DNA of 64,000 bases from contig NZ_CAKZJO010000039.1 in assembly GCF_936943645.1 (NCBI RefSeq), forward strand, positions 1 through 64,000, in the 5' to 3' direction. The stretch is from an uncultured Bradyrhizobium sp. (lineage in GTDB: Bacteria; Pseudomonadota; Alphaproteobacteria; Rhizobiales; Xanthobacteraceae). Below are positions 9,615 to 16,693 of the stretch, piece after piece (position 1 is the first letter of the stretch; the number at the start of each line of letters is the position of its first letter). The position numbers and the translations under genes were made by a program. The notes beneath the pieces were generated by a model. That model saw only the letters and a list, made by a program, of their open reading frames with translations, was not told the origin of the DNA and made no database searches.

Positions 9615-9773
9615 TTTGAAGGAACGCGCAAGGCGGCAACGGTGGGCGGTTCTATGACACGCTCAGCGCGATTTTGTTCCAGCGATGCAACGGGGAGATG
9701 AAGGGAATCTGACGCGTTGAAGAGCGAGCGCTCGATCCGCAGCGACGGCGATGAACGGTCGAACGAACTCTCT

Positions 9774-9855
9774 CCGCGTCATTGCGAGCGCAGCGAAGCC
9801 AAAATCCCTCCGCGGAAAGACTCTGGATTGCTTCGCTGCGCTCGCAATGACGCGG
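9774..9855. repeat. palindromic intergenic repeat (family A, copy 1)
   Basis: Perfect 26-bp arms at 9774-9799 and 9830-9855 surround a centre containing CCGCGG. A second copy in opposite orientation lies at 30574-30647. It sits between the divergently placed ends of the sugar operon and the FAH gene. The rest of 9487-9965 shows no gene. Confidence 0.85.
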
Positions 9856-9927
9856 ATAGAGGCTCGGCCGTTATCGACCCAAACGACTCGTTGAGAGTCC
9901 CCTCACGCGCCACGCTTCGCGTGTCGG

Positions 9928-9951
9928 CCTCTCCCCACACGCGGGGAGAGG
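9928..9951. terminator. hairpin downstream of the FAH-family gene
   Basis: 9-bp arms (9928-9936, 9943-9951) with a 6-nt loop, 15 nt past the stop of the leftward FAH gene. It belongs to the same repeat family as the hairpin at 51-78. Confidence 0.5.
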
Positions 9952-9965
9952 CGAAGGACCGCGCG

Positions 9966-11138
9966 CTAGATCAGCTTGCGTTGCGCTAGGTTCTTCATCA
10001 GCGCGCCGATGCCGAAGGTCCACGGCTCGCAAGCGTCGCTGGTGCGCATGCGGTTGACGAGCTTGCCGAGTTCGGGCGCTGCGATCGTGACGATGTCGTC
10101 GCGCTTGTGGGTGAAGCCCTGCCCTGGCGCATCGCGATCCTTGACGGGTGCGAACATGGTGCCGAGGAACAGCACGAATCCATCAGGGTATTGATGGATC
10201 TTGCCGATGGTCTGCGCGACCAGATCGGTCGGATCGCGGCTGATCTTGCTGATCGACGAATGGCCGTCGAGGACAAAACCGTCGGTACCCGTCACGTTCA
10301 GGCTGATATCGAGCTTGCGCGCATGATCGAGCGTGAAAGTGTCGTCGAACAGGCGCAGCAGCGGACCGATCGAGCAGGAGGCGTTGTTGTCCTTGGCCTT
10401 CGACAGCAGCAGCGCCGAGCGGCCCTCGAAGTCGCGCAGGTTGACGTCGTTGCCGAGCGCGCCGCCGACGATCTTGCCGCGGCTGGAGACGAACAACACC
10501 AATTCCGGCTCGGGGTTGTTCCAGGTCGACTTCGGATGCAGGCCGGCATCCATGCCGGTGCCGACCGACGACATGGTGGGCGCCTTGGTGAAGACCTCGG
10601 CGTCGGGGCCAATGCCGACCTCGAGATATTGGCTCCAGGCGTTCTGGTCGATCAGCACCTGCTTCAGATGCATCGCCTGATCCGAGCCCGGCTTGAGCTT
10701 TGACAGATCGTCGCCGATCAGGCGTGTCACTTCCTTCCGGATCGCTTCGGCCGAGGCCGGGTTGCCCTTGGCACGCTCCTCGATCACGCGTTCCAGCATC
10801 GAGATCGCGAAGGTGACGCCGGCAGCTTTCAGCGTCTGGAGATCGACCGGCGCGAGCAGCCAGGGCTTCTTGGGATCGCGACCATCGGGGGCGGTATTGG
10901 CAATGATCGCTTCGAGATCGCCAATGCGCTCACCCTTGACCGCAGCCAGCGCCTTGGCCGGATTGTCCTCTTCGCACAGCACGCTGACGGTCGGAAACTT
11001 CGCTGTAACGTCAAATACGCCATCACCGCGCACGGCGACGACGGCCGGACCACTGACCTGCGGCAGCCAGACGCGGCCGACCAGCGTCCCCTTCGTTCCG
11101 TCCTCGGGGAGCAGGTCCTTCACCGTCAAAGTCGTCAT
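9966..11138 (-). CDS. fumarylacetoacetate hydrolase (FAH) family protein
   Basis: 390 residues. The C-terminal FAH fold carries the metal-binding pattern PEPELV (two acidic ligands) followed by GNDVNLRD, with KAPTMSSVG before it. The first 100 residues are a family-specific extension. FAH-fold enzymes hydrolyse or dehydrate 2-oxo acids. Long members of about 390 residues occur near sugar-acid pathways, so a 2-dehydro-3-deoxy-sugar-acid dehydratase or hydrolase role is possible, but this is inference. The ATG at 11138 is preferred because GAGGA precedes it by 8 nt; the longer frame runs into the next gene. Confidence 0.8.
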   Translation of the reverse strand: MTTLTVKDLLPEDGTKGTLVGRVWLPQVSGPAVVAVRGDGVFDVTAKFPTVSVLCEEDNPAKALAAVKGERIGDLEAIIANTAPDGRDPKKPWLLAPVDLQTLKAAGVTFAISMLERVIEERAKGNPASAEAIRKEVTRLIGDDLSKLKPGSDQAMHLKQVLIDQNAWSQYLEVGIGPDAEVFTKAPTMSSVGTGMDAGLHPKSTWNNPEPELVLFVSSRGKIVGGALGNDVNLRDFEGRSALLLSKAKDNNASCSIGPLLRLFDDTFTLDHARKLDISLNVTGTDGFVLDGHSSISKISRDPTDLVAQTIGKIHQYPDGFVLFLGTMFAPVKDRDAPGQGFTHKRDDIVTIAAPELGKLVNRMRTSDACEPWTFGIGALMKNLAQRKLI

Positions 11139-11159
11139 GGTCGCGTCCTCGCTGTTCTC

Positions 11160-11188
11160 GGATCGGCCATTCTTTCGGTGGCCGATCC
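11160..11188. terminator. hairpin between the HEAT-repeat and FAH genes
   Basis: Perfect 10-bp arms (11160-11169, 11179-11188) with a 9-nt loop. It could terminate the HEAT operon transcript or lie in the FAH leader. No T-run follows. Confidence 0.4.
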
Positions 11189-11247
11189 CATTGGCGAAGA
11201 CCAATAAACGTCTGGTGGGGGAAGTCCAGACCGACAACGAAGAGCCG

Positions 11248-12225
11248 CTATGCCCCCGCCCGCGCCTTGCGCGCCGCGATCTGCTGCAGCGCCCAACGCG
11301 CGTTCTTGCGCACATCGGGATCGGCATCGTCGGCGATGACGGCCAGGAACGCCTCACCATCGGGATGGGCGATCTCGCCGAGTGCCGCAGCGGCCTCCTT
11401 CCGCAGGTTCGCCTGGTCGTGATTGACACAATTGCCGATCGGACGCACCGCGCGCTCGACCTTCATCTTGCCGAGGCTGCGGATCGCCTTCAGCCGGACC
11501 TGCCAGAACTCGTCTGCGAGGCACGCGACCAGTTGGTCGGCGGCGAGCGAACCGTTGACGTTGAGGCCGAGCGTTTCCGCCGCCATCTCGCGGACCATCC
11601 AGTCGGAATCCTTCAGTGCGCGCGTGATCGTCTCCGCGGCGGGTTTCATCTGGGAGAACGCCAGTGCGCTCACCGCAGCACGACGAACGTGGGCATCGGG
11701 GTCATTGATCAGCGCGGTCAGGGCAGGAATGGACTCTTCCAGCTTGAGGAACCCAATCACGCCGATCGCCTGAACGCGCACCGCGGCATCACCGTCCTGG
11801 AGCGCTTCCAGCGCCGGCTTCAGCGTGTCCTTGCAGCGCAGCTCCTTCAAGGCGCGCAGCGCGCCCATGCGGACGAAGGCATGGGCATGTTTCACCAGCG
11901 GCAGGATGATCTCGGCGCAGGCCGGATCCTTGAACTCGGCCATGCTGTCGGCTGCGGCCGCCGCAACAATCCGCTCCGGATCGACCAGCAGCTTGACCAG
12001 AGCACTCGCCGCTTCCGGCCCGTCGAACTCGCCGAGCGCCATCGCGACCTGCTGGCGCACGCCGGCATCGGGATCGGCGACCATGTTGGCGAGATGCGCG
12101 ACGGCGGCGGGATCGCCGGAATGGCCGAGTGCGATGATGGCGACGCGGCGCTCGGCGGGATCGGCCGCCTGCAGCCGCTCGTCGGCGTCTTCGAGATCGT
12201 CGTAGGATTCGAACGGGCTCGACAT
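11248..12225 (-). CDS. HEAT-repeat protein of the Apr-like operon
   Basis: 325 residues, almost entirely tandem helical repeats of about 31 residues from residue 20 to the end. Units have the pattern 'DPDAxVRxxAxxALG', for example DPDAGVRQQVAMALGEF and DPDAHVRRAAVSALAF. No enzyme motif is visible. Such PBS/HEAT-type repeats make protein-binding solenoids. The ATG at 12225 is 2 nt after the ferredoxin stop, so it is the third gene of the flavoprotein-ferredoxin operon. A scaffold or chaperone role for the iron-sulfur/flavin complex is inference. Confidence 0.85.
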   Translation of the reverse strand: MSSPFESYDDLEDADERLQAADPAERRVAIIALGHSGDPAAVAHLANMVADPDAGVRQQVAMALGEFDGPEAASALVKLLVDPERIVAAAAADSMAEFKDPACAEIILPLVKHAHAFVRMGALRALKELRCKDTLKPALEALQDGDAAVRVQAIGVIGFLKLEESIPALTALINDPDAHVRRAAVSALAFSQMKPAAETITRALKDSDWMVREMAAETLGLNVNGSLAADQLVACLADEFWQVRLKAIRSLGKMKVERAVRPIGNCVNHDQANLRKEAAAALGEIAHPDGEAFLAVIADDADPDVRKNARWALQQIAARKARAGA

Positions 12226-12227
12226 GA

Positions 12228-12461
12228 TCACCTCAACAGATAGGGAATGTTGACGGTGACGGCGCCGGTCGGGCAGTCGGCTTCGCAGGGCATGCAGTAC
12301 CAGCACTCGTCATAGGCCATGTAGGCCTTGTTGGTCATGTCGCTGATGCGCAGGACATCGAGCGGGCAGACGTCGACGCAGACGGTGCAGCCCTTGTCGG
12401 CGATGCATTTGGCGTCGTCGACGACCACCGGAACCGATGTCTGATAGGACGCGAGAGGCAT
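12228..12461 (-). CDS. 2[4Fe-4S] ferredoxin, AprB-like short form
   Basis: 77 residues. It holds eight cysteines in two cluster motifs: C19-x5-C25-x2-C28-x3-C32-P and C53-x2-C56-x2-C59-x3-C63-P. The longer first spacing and the CWYCMPCEADCP second motif resemble the core of AprB (adenylylsulfate reductase beta) rather than a classic clostridial ferredoxin, but the AprB C-terminal tail is absent. It would carry electrons between the reductase at 14338-15114 and the flavoprotein encoded just upstream. The ATG at 12461 is the family start; the upstream frame overlaps the flavoprotein gene. Confidence 0.9.
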   Translation of the reverse strand: MPLASYQTSVPVVVDDAKCIADKGCTVCVDVCPLDVLRISDMTNKAYMAYDECWYCMPCEADCPTGAVTVNIPYLLR

Positions 12462-12492
12462 GTGATGTCTCCTGTTGTTCTGTTGCGGTCGA

Positions 12493-14235
12493 TCAGGCGG
12501 AGGCGCGGATGCGCTGCTTGTCGTAAAGGTCCTTCTCGTCGTCGGCGATCGGGACGACATAGGGCTCGACGGCGCGCTTCTCGCTGGTCATCTTGCCGTC
12601 CTGCTTGGACAGCAGCGTGTGGCAGAACCAGTTCTCGTTGTCCTTTTCGGGGAAGTCCGTCCGCCAGTGATAGAGGCCCCAGCGGCTCTCCTCGCGGTAG
12701 AGCGAGGCATGCACCGCCATGTCGGCGCAGTCCATGATCGACTGGACTTCGAGTGCACGCAGCAGCTCGTGCGCGTTTCGCGCAATCATGTGCTCCTGCA
12801 TGTCCTGCCGCGCTTCGGCGAGACGGCGCATGCCGAGCTCGTATTTGCGTGTGACCTTCGGCGGCTGGAGATAGTCGTTGACGAGGCGGCGCGTCTTGTA
12901 CTCGACCTGGTTTGGCGGAATGCCATCCTCGCGCTTGGTTGGTGCCATCACGCGGTCGCGTTCCTTGGCCACGTCCTGCGCGTCAAACTCCGCGAAATCG
13001 TGGTTGTCGGCGAACTCCATCGCGTCGATGCCGGCGACCGAGCCGTTGGTGAAGGCGCCGAGCATGTAATTGTGCGGCACGCTCGCCATGTCGCCGGCGG
13101 CGTAGAGGCCCGGCACGGTGGTTCGGGCGTTGTCGTCGACGAACACGCCGGAGGCGCTGTGTCCGGAGCAGAAGCCGATCTCGGAGATGTGCATCTCGAT
13201 CGAGTCGTTACGGTAGTCGACACCGCGTCCCTGCTGGAACAGGCCGCGCGTCGGTCGCTCGACCTTGTGCAGTGTGGATTCGATCTCCGAGATGGTGTCG
13301 GGGTGGAGATGCTTGAGCTGGAGGAAGACCGGGCCCTTGCCGGAGAGGAGCTCGTTGTAGAACTCCAGCATCATCTGGCCGGACCAGTAATCACATTCGA
13401 TGAAGCGCGAGCCTTCGTTGTTCGCCGTGAAAGCGCCGAAGGGACCGGCGACATAGGCGCAGGCCGGGCCGTTATAGTCCTTGATCAGCGGGTTGATCTG
13501 GTAGCATTCGAGGTTCGCGAGCGCGGCGCCGGCGTGATAGGCCATCGCATAGCCGTCGCCGGAATTGGCGGCGTTCTCGTAGGTGCCGAACATGTAGCCG
13601 GAGGTCGGCAGACCGAGCCGGCCGGCGGCGCCCATGCAGAGGATGACGGCCTTGGCCTTGATCACCAGCATTTCAGCCGTGCGGGTGTTGACCGACACTG
13701 CGCCTGCGATCCGACCGTCGGCTGATTTCAGCAGCCGCGTCGCCATGTAGCGGTTCGAGATCAGGATGCGGGCGCGGCGGAGCTGGCGATACAGCGCTTT
13801 CTTCACCGTCTCGCCGTTCGGCATCGGCAGCACATAGGTGCCGATGTGGTGCACCTTCTTGACGGCGTAATCGCCGTTCTCGTTCTTCAGGAAGCGAATG
13901 CCGAAGCTGTCGAGCTCCTCGATGATCTTGTAGCAGTTCTGGGCGTATTTATAGACCGCCTTCTGATCGACGATGCCGTCATTGGCGATCGTGATTTCCT
14001 TGGTGTACTGCTCCGGCGTCGCATAGCCGGGGATGACGGCATTGTTCAGCCCGTCCATGCCCATCGAGATCGCGCCGGAGCGCTTGACGTTGGCCTTTTC
14101 GAGCAGGACGACGTTGGCCTTCGGGTTCTTCAGCTTCGCCTTCAGCGCGGCCATCGGGCCGGCGGTGCCGCCGCCGATCACCAGCACATCGCAGGAAACC
14201 TCCGAAAGTCCGTCGACGATCTGATCTAGTGACAT
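12493..14235 (-). CDS. AprA/fumarate-reductase-like FAD flavoprotein
   Basis: 580 residues. The FAD-binding Rossmann motif GGGTAG is at 21-26. It is followed by the capping-domain start SGAISMGMDGLNN, the late FAD motif TTVPGLYAAGD, and a helical C-terminal domain with RWGLYHWRTDFPEKDNENW. The layout is that of the FRD/SDH/AprA superfamily and the gene pairing (flavoprotein plus AprB-like ferredoxin) favours AprA-like. Whether it acts on adenylylsulfate is unknown; no ATP sulfurylase gene is nearby. AGGAG lies 6-7 nt before the ATG at 14235. It is the first gene of the operon ending with the HEAT protein. Confidence 0.85.
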   Translation of the reverse strand: MSLDQIVDGLSEVSCDVLVIGGGTAGPMAALKAKLKNPKANVVLLEKANVKRSGAISMGMDGLNNAVIPGYATPEQYTKEITIANDGIVDQKAVYKYAQNCYKIIEELDSFGIRFLKNENGDYAVKKVHHIGTYVLPMPNGETVKKALYRQLRRARILISNRYMATRLLKSADGRIAGAVSVNTRTAEMLVIKAKAVILCMGAAGRLGLPTSGYMFGTYENAANSGDGYAMAYHAGAALANLECYQINPLIKDYNGPACAYVAGPFGAFTANNEGSRFIECDYWSGQMMLEFYNELLSGKGPVFLQLKHLHPDTISEIESTLHKVERPTRGLFQQGRGVDYRNDSIEMHISEIGFCSGHSASGVFVDDNARTTVPGLYAAGDMASVPHNYMLGAFTNGSVAGIDAMEFADNHDFAEFDAQDVAKERDRVMAPTKREDGIPPNQVEYKTRRLVNDYLQPPKVTRKYELGMRRLAEARQDMQEHMIARNAHELLRALEVQSIMDCADMAVHASLYREESRWGLYHWRTDFPEKDNENWFCHTLLSKQDGKMTSEKRAVEPYVVPIADDEKDLYDKQRIRASA

Positions 14236-14304
14236 CACTTGCTCCTGGTTCGCCGATCCTCGGCGCCTTTGCATCAGACTTGTTCAGGGGGCGCCGCGGC
14301 GATA

Positions 14305-14317
14305 GCAATTAGTTGTC
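14305..14317. promoter_or_regulatory. operator-like site A, upstream of the flavoprotein gene
   Basis: Reads ACAACTAATTGC on the minus strand, about 70 nt before the flavoprotein ATG. It shares the core AACTAATYG with sites B (15183), C (15247) and D (16597). The near-palindromic form GCAA....TTGC suits a Crp/Fnr-family dimer, and such a regulator is encoded at 15739. Binding by that protein is inferred. Confidence 0.6.
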
Positions 14318-14337
14318 GCCGGACAGCGATTTGCGCC

Positions 14338-15114
14338 TCAGCGCTCGACAAAGGCCTTCTCGATCACGAAATGGCCGGGCTGGCTGTGATTGCCCTCGAC
14401 GAAGCCCCGCGCGGCGAACATCGCCGGCAGTTCCTCGAGCATCGCCGGGCTGCCGCACAGCATGATGCGATCGGTCTCGATATCGAGACCGGCCTGGCCG
14501 ATGTCGTCGAACAGCTGGTTCGAGGCGATCAGGTCGGTGATGCGGCCGCGGTTCCTGAACGGCTCGCGGGTGACGGTCGGATAGTAAACGAGCTTGTCGC
14601 GGATCAGGGGTCCGAAGAACTCGTGGTTGCGCAGGCCTTCGACGAGGTGCTCGCCATAAGCGAGTTCCGAAACCTGTCGGCAGCCATGGGCGAGCACGAT
14701 GGTCTCGTAGTTCTCGTAGACATCGGGGTCCTTGATCAGGCTGGCGAAGGGCGCAAGACCCGTGCCGGTCGAGAGCAGCAGGAGGCGCTTTCCCGGAATG
14801 AGATTGCCGGTGATCAGCGTGCCGGTCGCCTTGCGACCAACCAGGATGATGTCGCCCTCCCTGATCTTCTGCAGGCGCGAGGTCAGCGGGCCGTCCTGCA
14901 CCTTGATCGAAAAGAACTCAAGCGCCTCCTCGTGATTGGCACTCGCCATGCTATAGGCCCGCATCAACGGCTTGCCTTCGACCTCGAGCCCGATCATCGC
15001 GAACTGGCCGTTCTGGAAGCGAAAACCGGGATCGCGCGTCGCGGTGAAGCTGAACAGGGATTCGGTCCAGTGCCGGACCGACAGAACCGTTTCCTTCTGA
15101 AATGCGCTCATCAT
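14338..15114 (-). CDS. fpr: ferredoxin--NADP(+) reductase
   Basis: 258 residues (257 if the ATG at 15111 is used), the length of bacterial Fpr. The FAD motif RAYSMAS is at 52-58, the NADP-ribose loop GTGLAPF at 117-123, and LCGSPAMLEEL lies near residue 215. It moves electrons between NADPH and ferredoxin or flavodoxin in the cytoplasm. It stands alone between the flavoprotein operon (103 nt downstream) and the divergent DUF971 gene, with its own operator-like site B. The context suggests it feeds the AprB-like ferredoxin. Confidence 0.92.
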   Translation of the reverse strand: MMSAFQKETVLSVRHWTESLFSFTATRDPGFRFQNGQFAMIGLEVEGKPLMRAYSMASANHEEALEFFSIKVQDGPLTSRLQKIREGDIILVGRKATGTLITGNLIPGKRLLLLSTGTGLAPFASLIKDPDVYENYETIVLAHGCRQVSELAYGEHLVEGLRNHEFFGPLIRDKLVYYPTVTREPFRNRGRITDLIASNQLFDDIGQAGLDIETDRIMLCGSPAMLEELPAMFAARGFVEGNHSQPGHFVIEKAFVER

Positions 15115-15182
15115 CTCTCCTTGTCGATGACGCCAAGGTCACGGAGAGAAGAGAGTCCGGCAATTCGGAAGTGAAATTCCCG

Positions 15183-15195
15183 GTCGATTAGTTTC
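15183..15195. promoter_or_regulatory. operator-like site B, upstream of fpr
   Basis: The minus strand reads GAAACTAATCGAC, 69 nt upstream of the fpr start. It matches site D at 12 of 13 positions. It lies 52 nt from site C in the same divergent intergenic region. Confidence 0.6.
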
Positions 15196-15246
15196 ACATT
15201 TCGTGGACGGTGATCGAAGGCGAGGCACGCGGTCAGGCCCGCGCCG

Positions 15247-15258
15247 GCAATTAGTTGC
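15247..15258. promoter_or_regulatory. operator-like site C, upstream of the DUF971 gene
   Basis: GCAATTAGTTGC is palindromic at 10 of 12 positions and ends 48 nt before the DUF971 start. It is the most symmetric of the four sites and therefore the best guide to the half-site (GCAA). Confidence 0.6.
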
Positions 15259-15305
15259 TATTCGCGCACGCCTGCGCCGACATAGATAGAGGTCGGAGGT
15301 TCCTG

Positions 15306-15608
15306 ATGACCATGACTCTGGTGGCCCCGACCGTGTCCGAGTACGAAGCGAGCGATGATCTCGCGACGCTGCTCGTCCGCACCGCGCAGGACAACGCGCT
15401 GCGCGTGCCCGCCGAAACACTTCGCCTCTCCTGCAAATGCGCCCACTGCACCCGCGCCCGCTTCGACGGCCGCTTCCCGGAAACGTTTCCGGGGATTGCG
15501 ATCACCGAGATCGGTGATCTCGGTTACGGTCTGAACATCGCGTTCTCGGACGGGCATAACAGGGGGATCTACCCCAAGACGTATCTGCTGAGCCTGGCGG
15601 GGCGGTAG
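15306..15608 (+). CDS. DUF971 (GBBH-like N-terminal) domain protein
   Basis: 100 residues. The second half is a DUF971 domain: LRLSCKCAHC (C43, C45, C48, a candidate metal site), then GYGLNIAFSDGH at 73-84 and IYPKTYL. This domain occurs as the N terminus of gamma-butyrobetaine hydroxylase, where it binds zinc, and as a small partner of Mrp/ApbC-type iron-sulfur proteins. GGAGG precedes the ATG by about 6 nt. It is transcribed away from fpr and is the first gene of the rightward arm. A role in iron-sulfur maturation of the neighbouring redox proteins is inferred. Confidence 0.85.
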   Translation: MTMTLVAPTVSEYEASDDLATLLVRTAQDNALRVPAETLRLSCKCAHCTRARFDGRFPETFPGIAITEIGDLGYGLNIAFSDGHNRGIYPKTYLLSLAGR

Positions 15609-15627
15609 GCCGCACCTACCCACAGCT

Positions 15628-15667
15628 CGTCATTCCGGGGCGCCCGAAGGGCGAGCCCGGAATGACG
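15628..15667. repeat. nested palindromic repeat after the DUF971 gene
   Basis: Perfect 12-bp outer arms (15628-15639, 15656-15667) enclose a second stem, CGCCC-GAA-GGGCG (15641-15653). It follows the DUF971 stop by 19 nt and ends 18 nt before the sigma-54 promoter, so it may also terminate the DUF971 transcript. Confidence 0.75.
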
Positions 15668-15684
15668 CAGGAGGTTGCCCCCAT

Positions 15685-15701
15685 CTGGCACGGACATTGC
15701 T
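15685..15701 (+). promoter_or_regulatory. sigma-54 (RpoN) promoter of the Crp-type regulator gene
   Basis: CTGGCACG-N4-TTGCT matches the -24/-12 consensus (YTGGCACG-N4-TTGCW) at every defined base with correct spacing. The expected start is about 12 nt downstream, near 15713, which leaves a leader of roughly 25 nt before the ATG at 15739. An enhancer-binding activator site was not identified. Confidence 0.75.
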
Positions 15702-15738
15702 CCTCTCTAGAACGGTTTGAACGTTCCGGAGGCAGACG

Positions 15739-16512
15739 ATGTTGCAGGCGGCGAGTGTGGTTCGCGGGGCCGTTCCCCCGACAGTCCGGCCTACCGGCAG
15801 CTCCTCGCTGCTACTCACCGAGAACCAGCAATGGATCGGCGGTCCACCACCGTTGATGGACAAGCTCTCGTCGCGCGAGCGGGAGTTGGTGCTGAAGCAG
15901 GGTCGGCGAAAGGTCCTGAACCGCGGCCAGACCCTGTTCAGCCAGGGTGGCAAGCATGACGGCATCTGGCTGATCGAGAGCGGCCGCATCCGCGTGTTCT
16001 ACACGTCGCCGCTTGGGCGCGAGATCACGCTGGCCTATTGGCATGTCGGCAATTTCGTTGGCGGACCCGAAGTGTTCGAGGGCACCGTGCATCAATGGTC
16101 CGGCGTTGCTTCCAGCAATTGCAGCGTGGTGCATCTGCCCGGCAAGGAGTTACGGTCCCTTGCCGCCGAGATGCCAAATCTCGCGATCGGCCTGATCGAG
16201 GGCCTCACCTTCAAGGGCAAATGCTATTCGGCGCTGGCACAGATGCTGGGGACGCGCTCGATCACCCAGCGCCTCGCGCATCTCTTGCTGCACCTCGTCG
16301 AGCTCTACGGCGTCGAGGACGCCGACGGCCGGGTGATTGCAGCCGCCTTCACCCATGCCGACATCGCCCACATGGTCGGCGCGACCAGGCAATGGGTCAC
16401 GATCAGCCTGAAACGCATGCAGGAGAAGGGAATCGTGTTGACCAAACGCTCGCAGATCGTGGTCTGCCGCACCGACGTGCTCGAGGAAATGCGCGGCCAC
16501 GGATCCGATTAG
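15739..16512 (+). CDS. Crp/Fnr family transcriptional regulator
   Basis: 257 residues. A cyclic-nucleotide-binding-type beta barrel (residues about 40-150) joins a dimerisation helix and a winged HTH (about 170-245, with FTHADIAHMVGATRQWVTISLKRM). The N terminus lacks the Cys cluster of oxygen-sensing Fnr, so it is not a canonical Fnr. A 35-residue N-terminal extension precedes the barrel. The gene lies between the DUF971 gene and the transporter operon, behind a sigma-54 promoter. It is the natural candidate to bind sites A-D, which would place the cluster under a two-step RpoN-to-Crp cascade. Confidence 0.88.
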   Translation: MLQAASVVRGAVPPTVRPTGSSSLLLTENQQWIGGPPPLMDKLSSRERELVLKQGRRKVLNRGQTLFSQGGKHDGIWLIESGRIRVFYTSPLGREITLAYWHVGNFVGGPEVFEGTVHQWSGVASSNCSVVHLPGKELRSLAAEMPNLAIGLIEGLTFKGKCYSALAQMLGTRSITQRLAHLLLHLVELYGVEDADGRVIAAAFTHADIAHMVGATRQWVTISLKRMQEKGIVLTKRSQIVVCRTDVLEEMRGHGSD

Positions 16513-16596
16513 AGGAATTTGCGGCCAAGGCCGATGCACAGGCAAGCGGCTTTATAGTGCAGGACTGCTCAAGGAGTATGCAATCACCTTTTCCCG

Positions 16597-16609
16597 GCAA
16601 CTAATCGAC
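16597..16609. promoter_or_regulatory. operator-like site D, upstream of the ABC transporter operon
   Basis: GCAACTAATCGAC, ending 85 nt before the binding-protein ATG at 16694. It shares AACTAATYG with sites A-C and lies in the gap between the regulator gene and the transporter genes. Confidence 0.6.
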
Positions 16610-16693
16610 TGCCGTCGTCATTCCGGATTTGCCGTGTCCCCTCCCTCACCCAATCATGGCAACCACAGCACATCCAACCGAATGAGGATGAGA

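Noticed and set aside
12493..14235. Calling the flavoprotein adenylylsulfate reductase AprA
   Set aside because: The fold and partner suggest AprA-like, but no ATP sulfurylase or other sulfur-oxidation gene is nearby and the AprB tail is missing, so the function is left open.
15708..15726. GAACG...CGTTC inverted repeat before the Crp-type gene as an autoregulatory site
   Set aside because: Only 5-bp arms, no match to the cluster motif, and it overlaps the expected sigma-54 transcript start; too weak to call.
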